From Cohnella sp. SGD-V74 (GTDB lineage: Bacteria; Bacillota; Bacilli; Paenibacillales; Paenibacillaceae): 64,000 nucleotides of DNA. Below the pieces are notes generated by a model. It was given only the letters and a program-made list of their open reading frames with translations, searched no databases and was not told the DNA's origin. Each line of letters opens with the position of its first letter. The stretch's first letter is position 1. Below, piece after piece: positions 1 to 7,399 of this stretch. The stretch is from NCBI RefSeq assembly GCF_003001675.1, contig NZ_PVYW01000015.1:176379-240378 (forward strand), read 5' to 3'. The position numbers and the translations under genes were made by a program.

Positions 1-3000
1 TCCAGCATCTTCACCAAGACTTGAGCGAACTCGCCCCGTGTGATGTTATCGTATACTCCGAAGGAATTGTTGTCTTTATTAAGCATAATGCCTCGGGAGA
101 ACATCGTTTCCAGCGCCAGACGAGCATAGCTGTGGCCAACGATATCGCTAAAGCTGTAGCGCAAGGACATAACCGCATAGTAGCCAAACCCGTCAAAAGA
201 GCCAGTAACGGTTTTCTTTTTCGTGTCGACAGTGCCGCCTACGTTAACCCAGCCTTGAGACGTATAACGCCAGATGCTCAGGTTACGAGCAATTGCATCT
301 ACGATGTTCGAATCATACTTGATCGTAATCGTACCGCGCTGCGACGGTTCAAGCCACTTATCCGGATAGAAAGAACGAATGTAGAATACGTCGTCGCCAT
401 TATCCGTTGTCGCATATGGATGCATAGCATCGACCAACTGATAGTCATTGACTAATCCTGTGCCCCTGAAGTAGCCGGAATCCACCCAGAACAAGTTGGA
501 AGCAAACGTAAAGTTGTTTTTCGGAATCAGACGATCCGTTGCTTCCGCCCTGACCGGTATGTCCTGGAGAATGCCATCCATCGGGTTGCCTTGAAGATCT
601 ACCTCGCCCACTGCGTTATAACGCTTGACCGTTCGACCGTCTTCCCGGTCCGCAATCCCGAAGTACAGTTCCTGAGCGTCGAACAAGTTGATCGTCTTGA
701 CATCTTGTCCCGGATTTCGGTTCGCCTGTCTCAAGAACGTATTTTTAGGGAATGTGAGCCCTAGCTCTCCCTTGAACAATGAAATCTTGCCTGATGTCGG
801 AAGCTTGGATTTATACTGTGCTGTAACAGAACTATCGCCCGCATAGTTCACGACAAAGGATCCATTAATCTTCTGAGTCCCTTGCTGAACGACGAACTTG
901 ATCGTGTTTTTGCCGACTTTCAGATCTTTCAATTCGTATCTGAAAATATCGCCGGTGTCCTTCACCATCGCGTTCTTACCGATCAGTACGGAATCCGCTC
1001 CCTCGGCCTTGATGCTGACCTTCAGGAAGTTCGAGTTGATGACACTCTCGTTCGGTAGCTGCGGCGACAAAATCTGGAACGGAGACAAGTCCCGAATGAT
1101 CGTGAATGTCTCGGATACGGATACCGTACCTTTGCGTACAATAATCGTGATATTCGTCGAACCCGATTGCGGCAGTTTGACCTCAGACAACCGAAGCCGA
1201 TATTTGTATTCTGGATCCAAATAGCTCGTAACGGCCAAATTCGTATTCGGATTTTCGATATAGAGCTTAACCGTATCCCCGATTTCGGAATCGAAGGTTT
1301 CAATCGTTCCCGCGGTAGGACCGGAATCCGTTACCGTAGCTGTGACGACTTTTTTACCATCGATTTGGATCTCTGCGCTGGTAAGTGCTTGAACGTCAAA
1401 CAATAAATCCAGCGATCTTTCTGTGGTCGTGAATTGTTTATCTCCCGTCGGAGCAAACTTGACTTCAGCGTCATTGAATTTGCGTTTAATATCCAGTATG
1501 TTCGAATCCAGCGAAGGTTCAATGACGAATGGAACTGGCCGAACGTTCTGAATCGTCGGGTTATCCTTCGAGAAGAAGTAAACCGTAAAGTTCGTCGAGA
1601 CAGGTACGCCGTTCGCGACCCCTTCGAAAATCAATTCGTTAGCGCCCGGCAGAAGCTGGAGACCGCCAGTAATCGCAGCCGTAGAATCGAACCTGAAGTC
1701 GCCGGGTTTATAGTTGACTCCTCCGACTGTGGTTACAGCCGTGAAGATCTCCCCTACGCCTGACGTATTAATACGATATCTCTGACCGTTCAATTTCATG
1801 TAGACGCTATTCAATTCCGCAGCGTCGATCAGGTTAAAGTTGATAACTTTACCTTCGATAACGGGGAGCGCATTCGATTCGAAAATTTGTCCGTTATACA
1901 CGTTGGTCAATTGAATGGACGGCGCCGGTACAAACACAATCGTACGAACAACGCTGTCAGTGAACGTTCCGTTAGTCACGGTAAACGTCAGCTCGACCGT
2001 CCCAGTCGGCATTTTGTTGATCACGATTGCCACTTGCCCAGGGTTTGCTGTCCTCGTGCTGTAAACAAAGTTGGAGCCCGTGACGGCAACTCCGTTTTGT
2101 TTTGCAGTTACAGTCGCCGTAACTCCCGAAGGATTAGCCACATCAAGCAAAAGCCACAAGGGAACGATGCTCACTGCGGCATTGTTCGGGAAAGAAGCGG
2201 ACGATGCAAATGTAATGGCAGTACCATTATCCGTCACATCATAAGCCTGCTTAATATCCGTAATATACGGGGAAGCAGCGTCCCGATAAGTAAACGGAAT
2301 CAGAATGAACGGCGTGCCGCTCGCGCTCGTATCGCTGATTTTCAAATTGTATTTGCCGTTAGATAGACCGCCCAGGTTCAACGCGGTATCCGTCGTAATT
2401 GAATAAGTCGTCAAATCGCCATCCACGACGACACCCGCAACCGGATCATAGCTCGCGTCGCTTGCAATCGGGGAAGTTAATGACGCACCGGTGCTATCGA
2501 CAAGCTCTACTCTGAACTCCGGAGGAATTGCAGTCGGCGAAGCGTTCGTCCTCAAAATAACTTTCGAGGTAACATTGCCGTTAGGCGCCGTACTGAAAAC
2601 GGGATCCCCATCCATGGCCGTTCCCGCCCAGTTCACGTCATACGCCGTCAATGATCCGTTAAAATAAACAAGGTAACGGGTAAGCTCGTATGTCTTGGTG
2701 CCATTTCGCGCCAGAATAACAAGCTTATTATATCCCCGTTTCAAACCGAGGTTATTCAGCAAGAACGTTGTGCCCGAGCCTCCGAACATCTCTACGCCGT
2801 TGATCGTCACGTTGGTGGCGTTAGGAGCATTGACGGAGATCGCCTCATTGGCACGCGCTGTAACGACAGGAGCCGAAGAAGATAAAGGTCTGCCGTCCGT
2901 AAGCTTGACTTCGGTAATAACCGGAACGTTGGAGAAGTTGACATAGGCTTCTCCCGAAACGACGTTTCCGACCTGGTTCACGCCAAGAACTGTAATCCGG

Positions 3001-3332
3001 TTCAGGCCGTCATAGATCGTAACCGCAGCGAACCGGAAAGAGTTGCCGCCCGTAATAATCGGTTGAGTCGAACTGTTGGAAGCTTCGACAGGCTGCCCGT
3101 TAACGATCTTCTCGATGCGGTAAGACAAATTCGTTACCGAGTTGAACGTACCGGCGATCTCGATCTGATTGGAGTTTACTTCCGTAGGGGAAGTAGATGA
3201 TGTACTGAAATCCCGGAACTGAAAGTATATAGGATCGGCTGCCTCCGATTTCGAGGGAGCGATCGGCAGCATCGATACGACCAGCGCCGCGATGAGCAGC
3301 CACTGCATGATGCGATTAATCGTCGGTTTCAC
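1..3332 (-). CDS. SLH-domain surface protein, 3' end beyond window
   Basis: This secreted cell-surface protein is cut by the left edge of the window, with 1,110 codons visible. The GTG start follows AAGGAGGAG with an 8-nt gap. Residues 1-31 form a signal peptide (MKPTINRIMQWLLIAALVVS, then an Ala-x-Ala-like site at SEA/AD). The next ~1,000 residues are Thr, Val and Asn rich and read as repeated beta-sandwich (Ig-like) modules, with recurrent phrases such as VxxNxxPxIxxV; I see no catalytic motif. The last ~55 visible residues are the start of an SLH domain (FSDIVGHSYA, then ITRGEFAQVLVKML), so more SLH repeats are expected outside the window. SLH domains bind pyruvylated wall polysaccharide, which fits csaB 2.4 kb away. 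The exact role, as S-layer component or adhesin, cannot be told. Confidence 0.85.
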   Translation of the reverse strand, partial: MKPTINRIMQWLLIAALVVSMLPIAPSKSEAADPIYFQFRDFSTSSTSPTEVNSNQIEIAGTFNSVTNLSYRIEKIVNGQPVEASNSSTQPIITGGNSFRFAAVTIYDGLNRITVLGVNQVGNVVSGEAYVNFSNVPVITEVKLTDGRPLSSSAPVVTARANEAISVNAPNATNVTINGVEMFGGSGTTFLLNNLGLKRGYNKLVILARNGTKTYELTRYLVYFNGSLTAYDVNWAGTAMDGDPVFSTAPNGNVTSKVILRTNASPTAIPPEFRVELVDSTGASLTSPIASDASYDPVAGVVVDGDLTTYSITTDTALNLGGLSNGKYNLKISDTSASGTPFILIPFTYRDAASPYITDIKQAYDVTDNGTAITFASSASFPNNAAVSIVPLWLLLDVANPSGVTATVTAKQNGVAVTGSNFVYSTRTANPGQVAIVINKMPTGTVELTFTVTNGTFTDSVVRTIVFVPAPSIQLTNVYNGQIFESNALPVIEGKVINFNLIDAAELNSVYMKLNGQRYRINTSGVGEIFTAVTTVGGVNYKPGDFRFDSTAAITGGLQLLPGANELIFEGVANGVPVSTNFTVYFFSKDNPTIQNVRPVPFVIEPSLDSNILDIKRKFNDAEVKFAPTGDKQFTTTERSLDLLFDVQALTSAEIQIDGKKVVTATVTDSGPTAGTIETFDSEIGDTVKLYIENPNTNLAVTSYLDPEYKYRLRLSEVKLPQSGSTNITIIVRKGTVSVSETFTIIRDLSPFQILSPQLPNESVINSNFLKVSIKAEGADSVLIGKNAMVKDTGDIFRYELKDLKVGKNTIKFVVQQGTQKINGSFVVNYAGDSSVTAQYKSKLPTSGKISLFKGELGLTFPKNTFLRQANRNPGQDVKTINLFDAQELYFGIADREDGRTVKRYNAVGEVDLQGNPMDGILQDIPVRAEATDRLIPKNNFTFASNLFWVDSGYFRGTGLVNDYQLVDAMHPYATTDNGDDVFYIRSFYPDKWLEPSQRGTITIKYDSNIVDAIARNLSIWRYTSQGWVNVGGTVDTKKKTVTGSFDGFGYYAVMSLRYSFSDIVGHSYARLALETMFSRGIMLNKDNNSFGVYDNITRGEFAQVLVKML

Positions 3333-3370
3333 TTTGATTACTCCTCCTTGTTAAGCATTGGATCCCGTCA

Positions 3371-3429
3371 CTGGCTTTCCGTATTCGCTTGCCGTTACCG
3401 ATTCACCGCCCGTCTTCTTGCTCTGCCAG
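3371..3429 (-). other. possible structured 5' leader of the SLH gene
   Basis: The leader upstream of the SLH gene contains CTGGC and GCCAG arms about 50 nt apart. They enclose a G- and A-rich segment with GGTGAATC and CGAATACGGAAAG. I compared it from memory with c-di-GMP and c-di-AMP (ydaO) aptamers and could not match either. The rest of 3333-3529 shows no gene. Confidence 0.2.
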
Positions 3430-3529
3430 CTGATTTAGACATTCCGTATACCTGTTATCGGTCATGAAACTATGAAAGTTTAGCCATCTTCCGCCTTTTT
3501 CTCCTAAATTAAGCCTCAAGACATAGTAA

Positions 3530-3561
3530 AACCCCGAAATGCTTTAGCGCATTTCGGGGTT
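3530..3561 (-). terminator. Rho-independent terminator after tagO
   Basis: A perfect 13-bp stem (AACCCCGAAATGC with GCATTTCGGGGTT) has a 6-nt loop and is followed on the minus strand by TTACTAT. It lies 15 nt past the tagO stop and ends the tagA-tagO unit. Confidence 0.85.
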
Positions 3562-3576
3562 GCCGATTGGCCTTTA

Positions 3577-4719
3577 TTATTTCCGAGAATGAGTCTGAGG
3601 CTTCATCCGAAGCCGGGCCAGGAAGTCCAGCACCGGGCGGCGAGTCTTGTCGACGATGCCGATGAGCTCGGCGCCGATCTGGAGCAGGAACACAAGCGCG
3701 CAGATGACGATAAACGTGATCCAGTTGCCCAGTCCCGTGTTCGTAACGGCCGACTGAATGACCGCGCATGTGCCGAAGAACGCCGCGATCGCATAGATAA
3801 TGAGCACCGTTTTGCGGTGACTGAAGCCGAGCTGCTGCAGACAGTGATGCAGATGGCCTTTATCCGCTTCGAAAATCGGCTTGCCCTTCTTCCAACGGCG
3901 GACGATGGCGAAGAACGTATCGGACAACGGTACGCCGATAATCAGCAGCGGCGTTACGAACGACACGACCGTAATCTGCTTGAACCCAAGCATCGACAGC
4001 GTCGCCAGCGCGAAGCCGAGGAACAGAGCCCCGGAGTCGCCCATGAAAATTTTCGCTGGGTGGAAGTTGAAGAACAAGAATCCCCCGATGCTGCCGAGCA
4101 GCAGAGCCGCCAGCAGAATAACCGCCTCGTTGCTCATGATAATGCCCATCACGAGAATGGTGGCAATGGCGATCCCCGACACGCCTGCGGCCAAGCCGTC
4201 CAGCCCGTCGATCAGGTTGATCGCGTTCGTCACGCCGACGATCCACACGATGGTGACCGCGACGCTGACCCATTCTCCGAGCGGCTGCATCGCAGAGCCG
4301 AACGGAATGTTCAGCAAGTCAATCTTGACTCCGAAGCCGAAGACGACGATGCAGGCCGCGCCGATCTGCACGAGCAGCTTCAGCTTGGCGTTCAAGTCGT
4401 ATTTATCGTCAAACGCGCCCAGCAGCACGATCAGAGTGCCGCCCACCAGCAGCGCGCTAATGAGATTGCGGTCGTAAGCGCTCAGATAGCCCTCCGGAAC
4501 GAAAGGCATCATGCAGAGCAAACCGATGGTGAACGCTGCATAAATCCCTACTCCCCCCAGGCGAGGCATCGTCCTGGTGTGAACCTTGCGATGATTCGGC
4601 ACGTCGATCGCGCCGACGCGGTAAGCGAGCTTCTTGACCAGCGGCGTCAACACGAGCGCCAAAGCCATTGCCGCAATGAATGAAATAAGTGCGATTCCTA
4701 GCATCCAACCGGACAACAT
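3577..4719 (-). CDS. tagO: undecaprenyl-phosphate GlcNAc-1-phosphate transferase (TagO/WecA family)
   Basis: This polytopic membrane enzyme transfers GlcNAc-1-phosphate from UDP-GlcNAc to undecaprenyl phosphate, the first step of wall teichoic acid or secondary wall polymer synthesis. The 380 residues have about ten membrane segments. Family motifs are RKVHTRTMPRLGG (~res 43-55), the DDKYD loop (~104-108), NAINLIDGLDGLAAG (~164-178), FMGDSGALFLG (~223-233) and the C-terminal HLHHCLQQLGFSHR. The ATG start has GGGGAG 6 nt upstream. It follows tagA, whose product uses the lipid-linked product of this enzyme. MraY is less likely because the cytoplasmic loops are of WecA/TagO type. Confidence 0.93.
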   Translation of the reverse strand: MLSGWMLGIALISFIAAMALALVLTPLVKKLAYRVGAIDVPNHRKVHTRTMPRLGGVGIYAAFTIGLLCMMPFVPEGYLSAYDRNLISALLVGGTLIVLLGAFDDKYDLNAKLKLLVQIGAACIVVFGFGVKIDLLNIPFGSAMQPLGEWVSVAVTIVWIVGVTNAINLIDGLDGLAAGVSGIAIATILVMGIIMSNEAVILLAALLLGSIGGFLFFNFHPAKIFMGDSGALFLGFALATLSMLGFKQITVVSFVTPLLIIGVPLSDTFFAIVRRWKKGKPIFEADKGHLHHCLQQLGFSHRKTVLIIYAIAAFFGTCAVIQSAVTNTGLGNWITFIVICALVFLLQIGAELIGIVDKTRRPVLDFLARLRMKPQTHSRK

Positions 4720-4751
4720 TCACAACTCCCCTTTTTTCTGTACCGGAATGA

Positions 4752-4757
4752 ATTATA
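4752..4757 (-). promoter_or_regulatory. possible -10 element (TATAAT) before tagO
   Basis: A perfect TATAAT lies 33 nt upstream of the tagO start. The -35 is weak (TTGTTG at 18 bp or TTGAAT at 15 bp), so tagO may have its own sigma-A promoter as well as read-through from tagA. Confidence 0.4.
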
Positions 4758-4841
4758 CTCCCGCCACAAGAAATTCAACAAGGTGGTCAAATCGTCGTTT
4801 TCAGCCGTTTTTCATGAATTATGCGATTTTCACGAGCCCTT

Positions 4842-5612
4842 TCATAACGGATTGCCCGCTTTCAGGACTTTATCTCCGTCTTTAATCACTTTAAGCGCAA
4901 AACGGGGCAATACCAGCATCCTCCTGAACCGCGAAGGCTCCTGAAGCAAGCGATACAACCACTCCATCCCCGCTTTGCGGAAAATGGCCGGCGCCCGCTT
5001 GAGCTTGCCCGACACCACGTCGAAGCTGCCCCCGACGCCCATCACCACAGGTACTTCGAGCTGAGCCTGATGCTTCTCGATCCACGGTTCCTGATTCATC
5101 GTGGCCCTGGCGACGAACAGCATGTCCGGATTCGCCTCGCGAATCGCGGCCACGACCTCTTCATCCTCGCCGTCCTTGAAGAAACCGTTCCTGCAGCCCA
5201 CAAAACGCACACCCGGAAACTGCTTGCTGAGCTTCTCCCTGGCCGCTTCGATGATTTCCGTAGTCGTGCCGAGCAGATACGCGCTCCAGCCGCGGATATC
5301 CCCTTCCTTCAGCAGCTCGTGCATCAGATCAAAGCCCGGCACCCGCTCCTTGACCGGCTGGTTGAGCCTGCGGGCCGCCCAGACGACGCCCGAGCCGTCG
5401 GGTACGACGAGATCCGCCGTAGCGAGCGTATGATGGAAGGACGGATTCTCCAGCCCGACCATCAGCATGATCGGATTGCCGGTAATGACCCGGTGCGGCG
5501 TTCTCGTCTCGATCGCCTTCGTCAAATAATCGACGGTTTCTTGCATATCCATTTTCGAAAACGGCACGCCATACAAAGAAACCGTAGGAAACGGCTTCGT
5601 ATTCGCATCCAC
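4842..5612 (-). CDS. tagA: WecG/TagA/CpsF-family N-acetylmannosaminyltransferase
   Basis: This 256-residue glycosyltransferase is predicted to add ManNAc from UDP-ManNAc to undecaprenyl-PP-GlcNAc, the TagO product, completing the polymer linkage unit. Visible motifs are the substrate-site ITGNPIMLMV (~res 43-52), the PDGSGVVWAARR block with the family's conserved Asp (~70-82), the central NQEPWIEKHQA, and MGVGGSFDVVSGKLKRAP followed by the GMEWLYRLLQEPSRFRR tail that packs against the membrane. The start is GTG with TTGGAGTT 8 nt upstream. The central motif reads RATMNQEPW where many homologs have GSPKQExW, a modest divergence. It sits between csaB and tagO, and mnaA at 56 kb can supply UDP-ManNAc. 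Confidence 0.9.
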   Translation of the reverse strand: MDANTKPFPTVSLYGVPFSKMDMQETVDYLTKAIETRTPHRVITGNPIMLMVGLENPSFHHTLATADLVVPDGSGVVWAARRLNQPVKERVPGFDLMHELLKEGDIRGWSAYLLGTTTEIIEAAREKLSKQFPGVRFVGCRNGFFKDGEDEEVVAAIREANPDMLFVARATMNQEPWIEKHQAQLEVPVVMGVGGSFDVVSGKLKRAPAIFRKAGMEWLYRLLQEPSRFRRMLVLPRFALKVIKDGDKVLKAGNPL

Positions 5613-5687
5613 TAAAAGTCAACTCCAACTTATCGGACATTTCGTCTCATCTACCGGGATTCCCCTGAATCGACGTTAGCCTACATA

Positions 5688-6965
5688 TTATTTACGTATG
5701 AACGCCATGATTTGTTGCGCGGGTTTGGCAGCTTCTTCCTTAAGCTTCTGGATCACGCCCTGCTTTTCGCTCCGCCACAGCCCGGGATCGCGCAAAATCT
5801 GCTCCGCTCTCGCCGCCGCAGCCTGAGCGTCGAGCGCCTCCGTCGAGCCGATCGCCTTCTCGCCAAGACGCTGCAAGAACTGGTCGATCTTCGGATCGTA
5901 CGAGATGCCGAGCAGCGGCACCTCCCGATTCGCCGCGTAGATCAGCGAATGCAGCCGCATCCCGATGAGCAGCGCGCATCGGCCCGCCTCCCGCAGCATC
6001 AGCTGCGGGTCGTCGTGCGCCGGGGCCAACTCGAGCTCCCGCTCGGAGTATGCCCCCGTGCGCGCCAGCCGTTCCATCACGTAGCGGGACGCATCCTCGT
6101 CCGCGCCGCGATGGAACGGCAGGAAGCGCAGCCGCAGCCGCACGCCGCGCGCGGCCAGCGCTTCAAGCGCCGCAGCCGCGCGGTCCAAATCCGCGCGGTC
6201 GCTGCGCCAAAACCTGACGGACACGCCCACCACAGGCAGCGTGTCCACTCCCAAGGCGCCACTATCGTCGGCGCCATTCCCTCCCGGCGGCAAACCCATC
6301 ACCGGATCGGGCACAACCTCAACGCGGGACGCGGGAACGCCGTAGCCGCGCAGCAGCGCGGCCGATTCCTCGTCCCGCACCGACACATATCGCGCGCGCT
6401 TGAACGCTCGCGCAATCCATGGCTTGAACATCGCCCGATTCACGGGCCCGATGCCCTGCGCATATACAAAAGTCGGCTTCCCGCACCAGCGAGCCAGCTC
6501 CATAATCCCTAAATAATACGGAATGGAGCCCAAGCCGGTTGCATCCTGCAGCAAACTCCCCCCGCCGCTGATCAGTCCGTCGCTCGCCTTCAGCGCCTTC
6601 CGAACCTCCGCCAGCTTCATACGCGGCACCGCCTCGACCCCGTACTGCCGGGTCGTCCACTCCGGGTCTCCCGACAGCACGACCGGCTTCACCTTCGCGC
6701 CGACCGCGTCCGCCGCTTCTTCTAGCGCAGTCAGGATGCTTTTCAGCACCGCTTCATCTCCGCTGTTCTTGACCCCGTAGTACCCCGACAGCACGAGACG
6801 ATAAGTCCGTTTCCCCGCACCTGCTCCGGCTTCCCGTCCATTCTCGCTCTGAGCTGCACGCGTTTCCGCGCCCGCTTGCCCTTTTCCATCCCGCTGTCCG
6901 ATTGTCCTCCGCCCCCGTTGCTTCCTTATCTCTATATTTACCTGTAGGATGCTCCAATTCGCCAA
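5688..6965 (-). CDS. csaB: polysaccharide pyruvyl transferase CsaB
   Basis: CsaB adds a ketal-linked pyruvate to the secondary cell-wall polysaccharide, creating the ligand that SLH domains bind. The conserved part begins at about residue 54 with YRLVLSGYYGVKNSGDEAVL. It continues with GLISGGGSLLQDATG, FVYAQGIGPV, the GVSVRFWR stretch, and a C-terminal MRLHSLIYAANREVPLLGISYDPKIDQFL block typical of the family. The first ~53 residues are Arg, Gly and Glu rich and absent from usual CsaB proteins. The frame opens with TTG without a clear ribosome site, so the true start is uncertain. Three SLH proteins in the window are the expected beneficiaries. Confidence 0.9.
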   Translation of the reverse strand: MANWSILQVNIEIRKQRGRRTIGQRDGKGQAGAETRAAQSENGREAGAGAGKRTYRLVLSGYYGVKNSGDEAVLKSILTALEEAADAVGAKVKPVVLSGDPEWTTRQYGVEAVPRMKLAEVRKALKASDGLISGGGSLLQDATGLGSIPYYLGIMELARWCGKPTFVYAQGIGPVNRAMFKPWIARAFKRARYVSVRDEESAALLRGYGVPASRVEVVPDPVMGLPPGGNGADDSGALGVDTLPVVGVSVRFWRSDRADLDRAAAALEALAARGVRLRLRFLPFHRGADEDASRYVMERLARTGAYSERELELAPAHDDPQLMLREAGRCALLIGMRLHSLIYAANREVPLLGISYDPKIDQFLQRLGEKAIGSTEALDAQAAAARAEQILRDPGLWRSEKQGVIQKLKEEAAKPAQQIMAFIRK

Positions 6966-7094
6966 GTCCTACATCATGTCATTCGATTTCCCAGCCGTCC
7001 ACAGTTGCCCAAACATTCCCTGCAACTACTAGTAACGTTACACCATACCGGGTGCCCATTTCCATAAAAATATTTTCATTTTCCTCACGTTCAC

Positions 7095-7131
7095 AGCAAG
7101 AGGAGCCCGATTAAATCCGGACTCCTCTTTT
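7095..7131 (-). terminator. hairpin after the 72-aa gene
   Basis: An AAGAGGAG / CTCCTCTT stem with an inner CCG/CGG pairing overlaps the stop codon of the small gene. The run of T is better on the plus strand (TTTT) than on the minus strand, so it may be only a partial terminator or processing site between the small gene and csaB. Confidence 0.4.
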
Positions 7132-7329
7132 CGTACGTTCGATATGTTCTTGTGTCATCTGCACTGACTCGTTTATTGCTGAAGTTCCATAACGTTCAAC
7201 CATGCGTTTACGACCTTCCCGCATGACCGAAGCAATCTGATCTTGAGACAAGTTAGTCGGCTGAACAATCAGTCCTTGAACGGTAGAAACATTGCGGATG
7301 ATCCGAGCATACCCTCGAGGCTTACGCAT
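7111..7329 (-). CDS. hypothetical protein, 72 aa
   Basis: I do not recognise this small protein. The start is well supported, with AAGGAG 8 nt before ATG. The product is basic and soluble with no membrane segment. It starts with RKPRGYARIIRN, then a helix-like DQIASVMREGRKRMVERYG, then an amphipathic tail ending in KRGVRI. The charge pattern could suit nucleic-acid or protein binding, but no fold is evident. It lies between the DUF5693 gene and csaB in the same direction, so it may be co-transcribed with the wall-polymer genes. Confidence 0.6.
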   Translation of the reverse strand: MRKPRGYARIIRNVSTVQGLIVQPTNLSQDQIASVMREGRKRMVERYGTSAINESVQMTQEHIERTKRGVRI

Positions 7330-7399
7330 ACGATCATCTCCTTAAGCAACTGATCAACCGCTTTTCAGAATCTCACGCTTTAACGTTCCGCGAAAACAA

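Noticed and set aside
3333..3500. Leader as a c-di-GMP or c-di-AMP riboswitch
   Set aside because: Some short motifs are reminiscent, but the key conserved blocks of both classes are missing.
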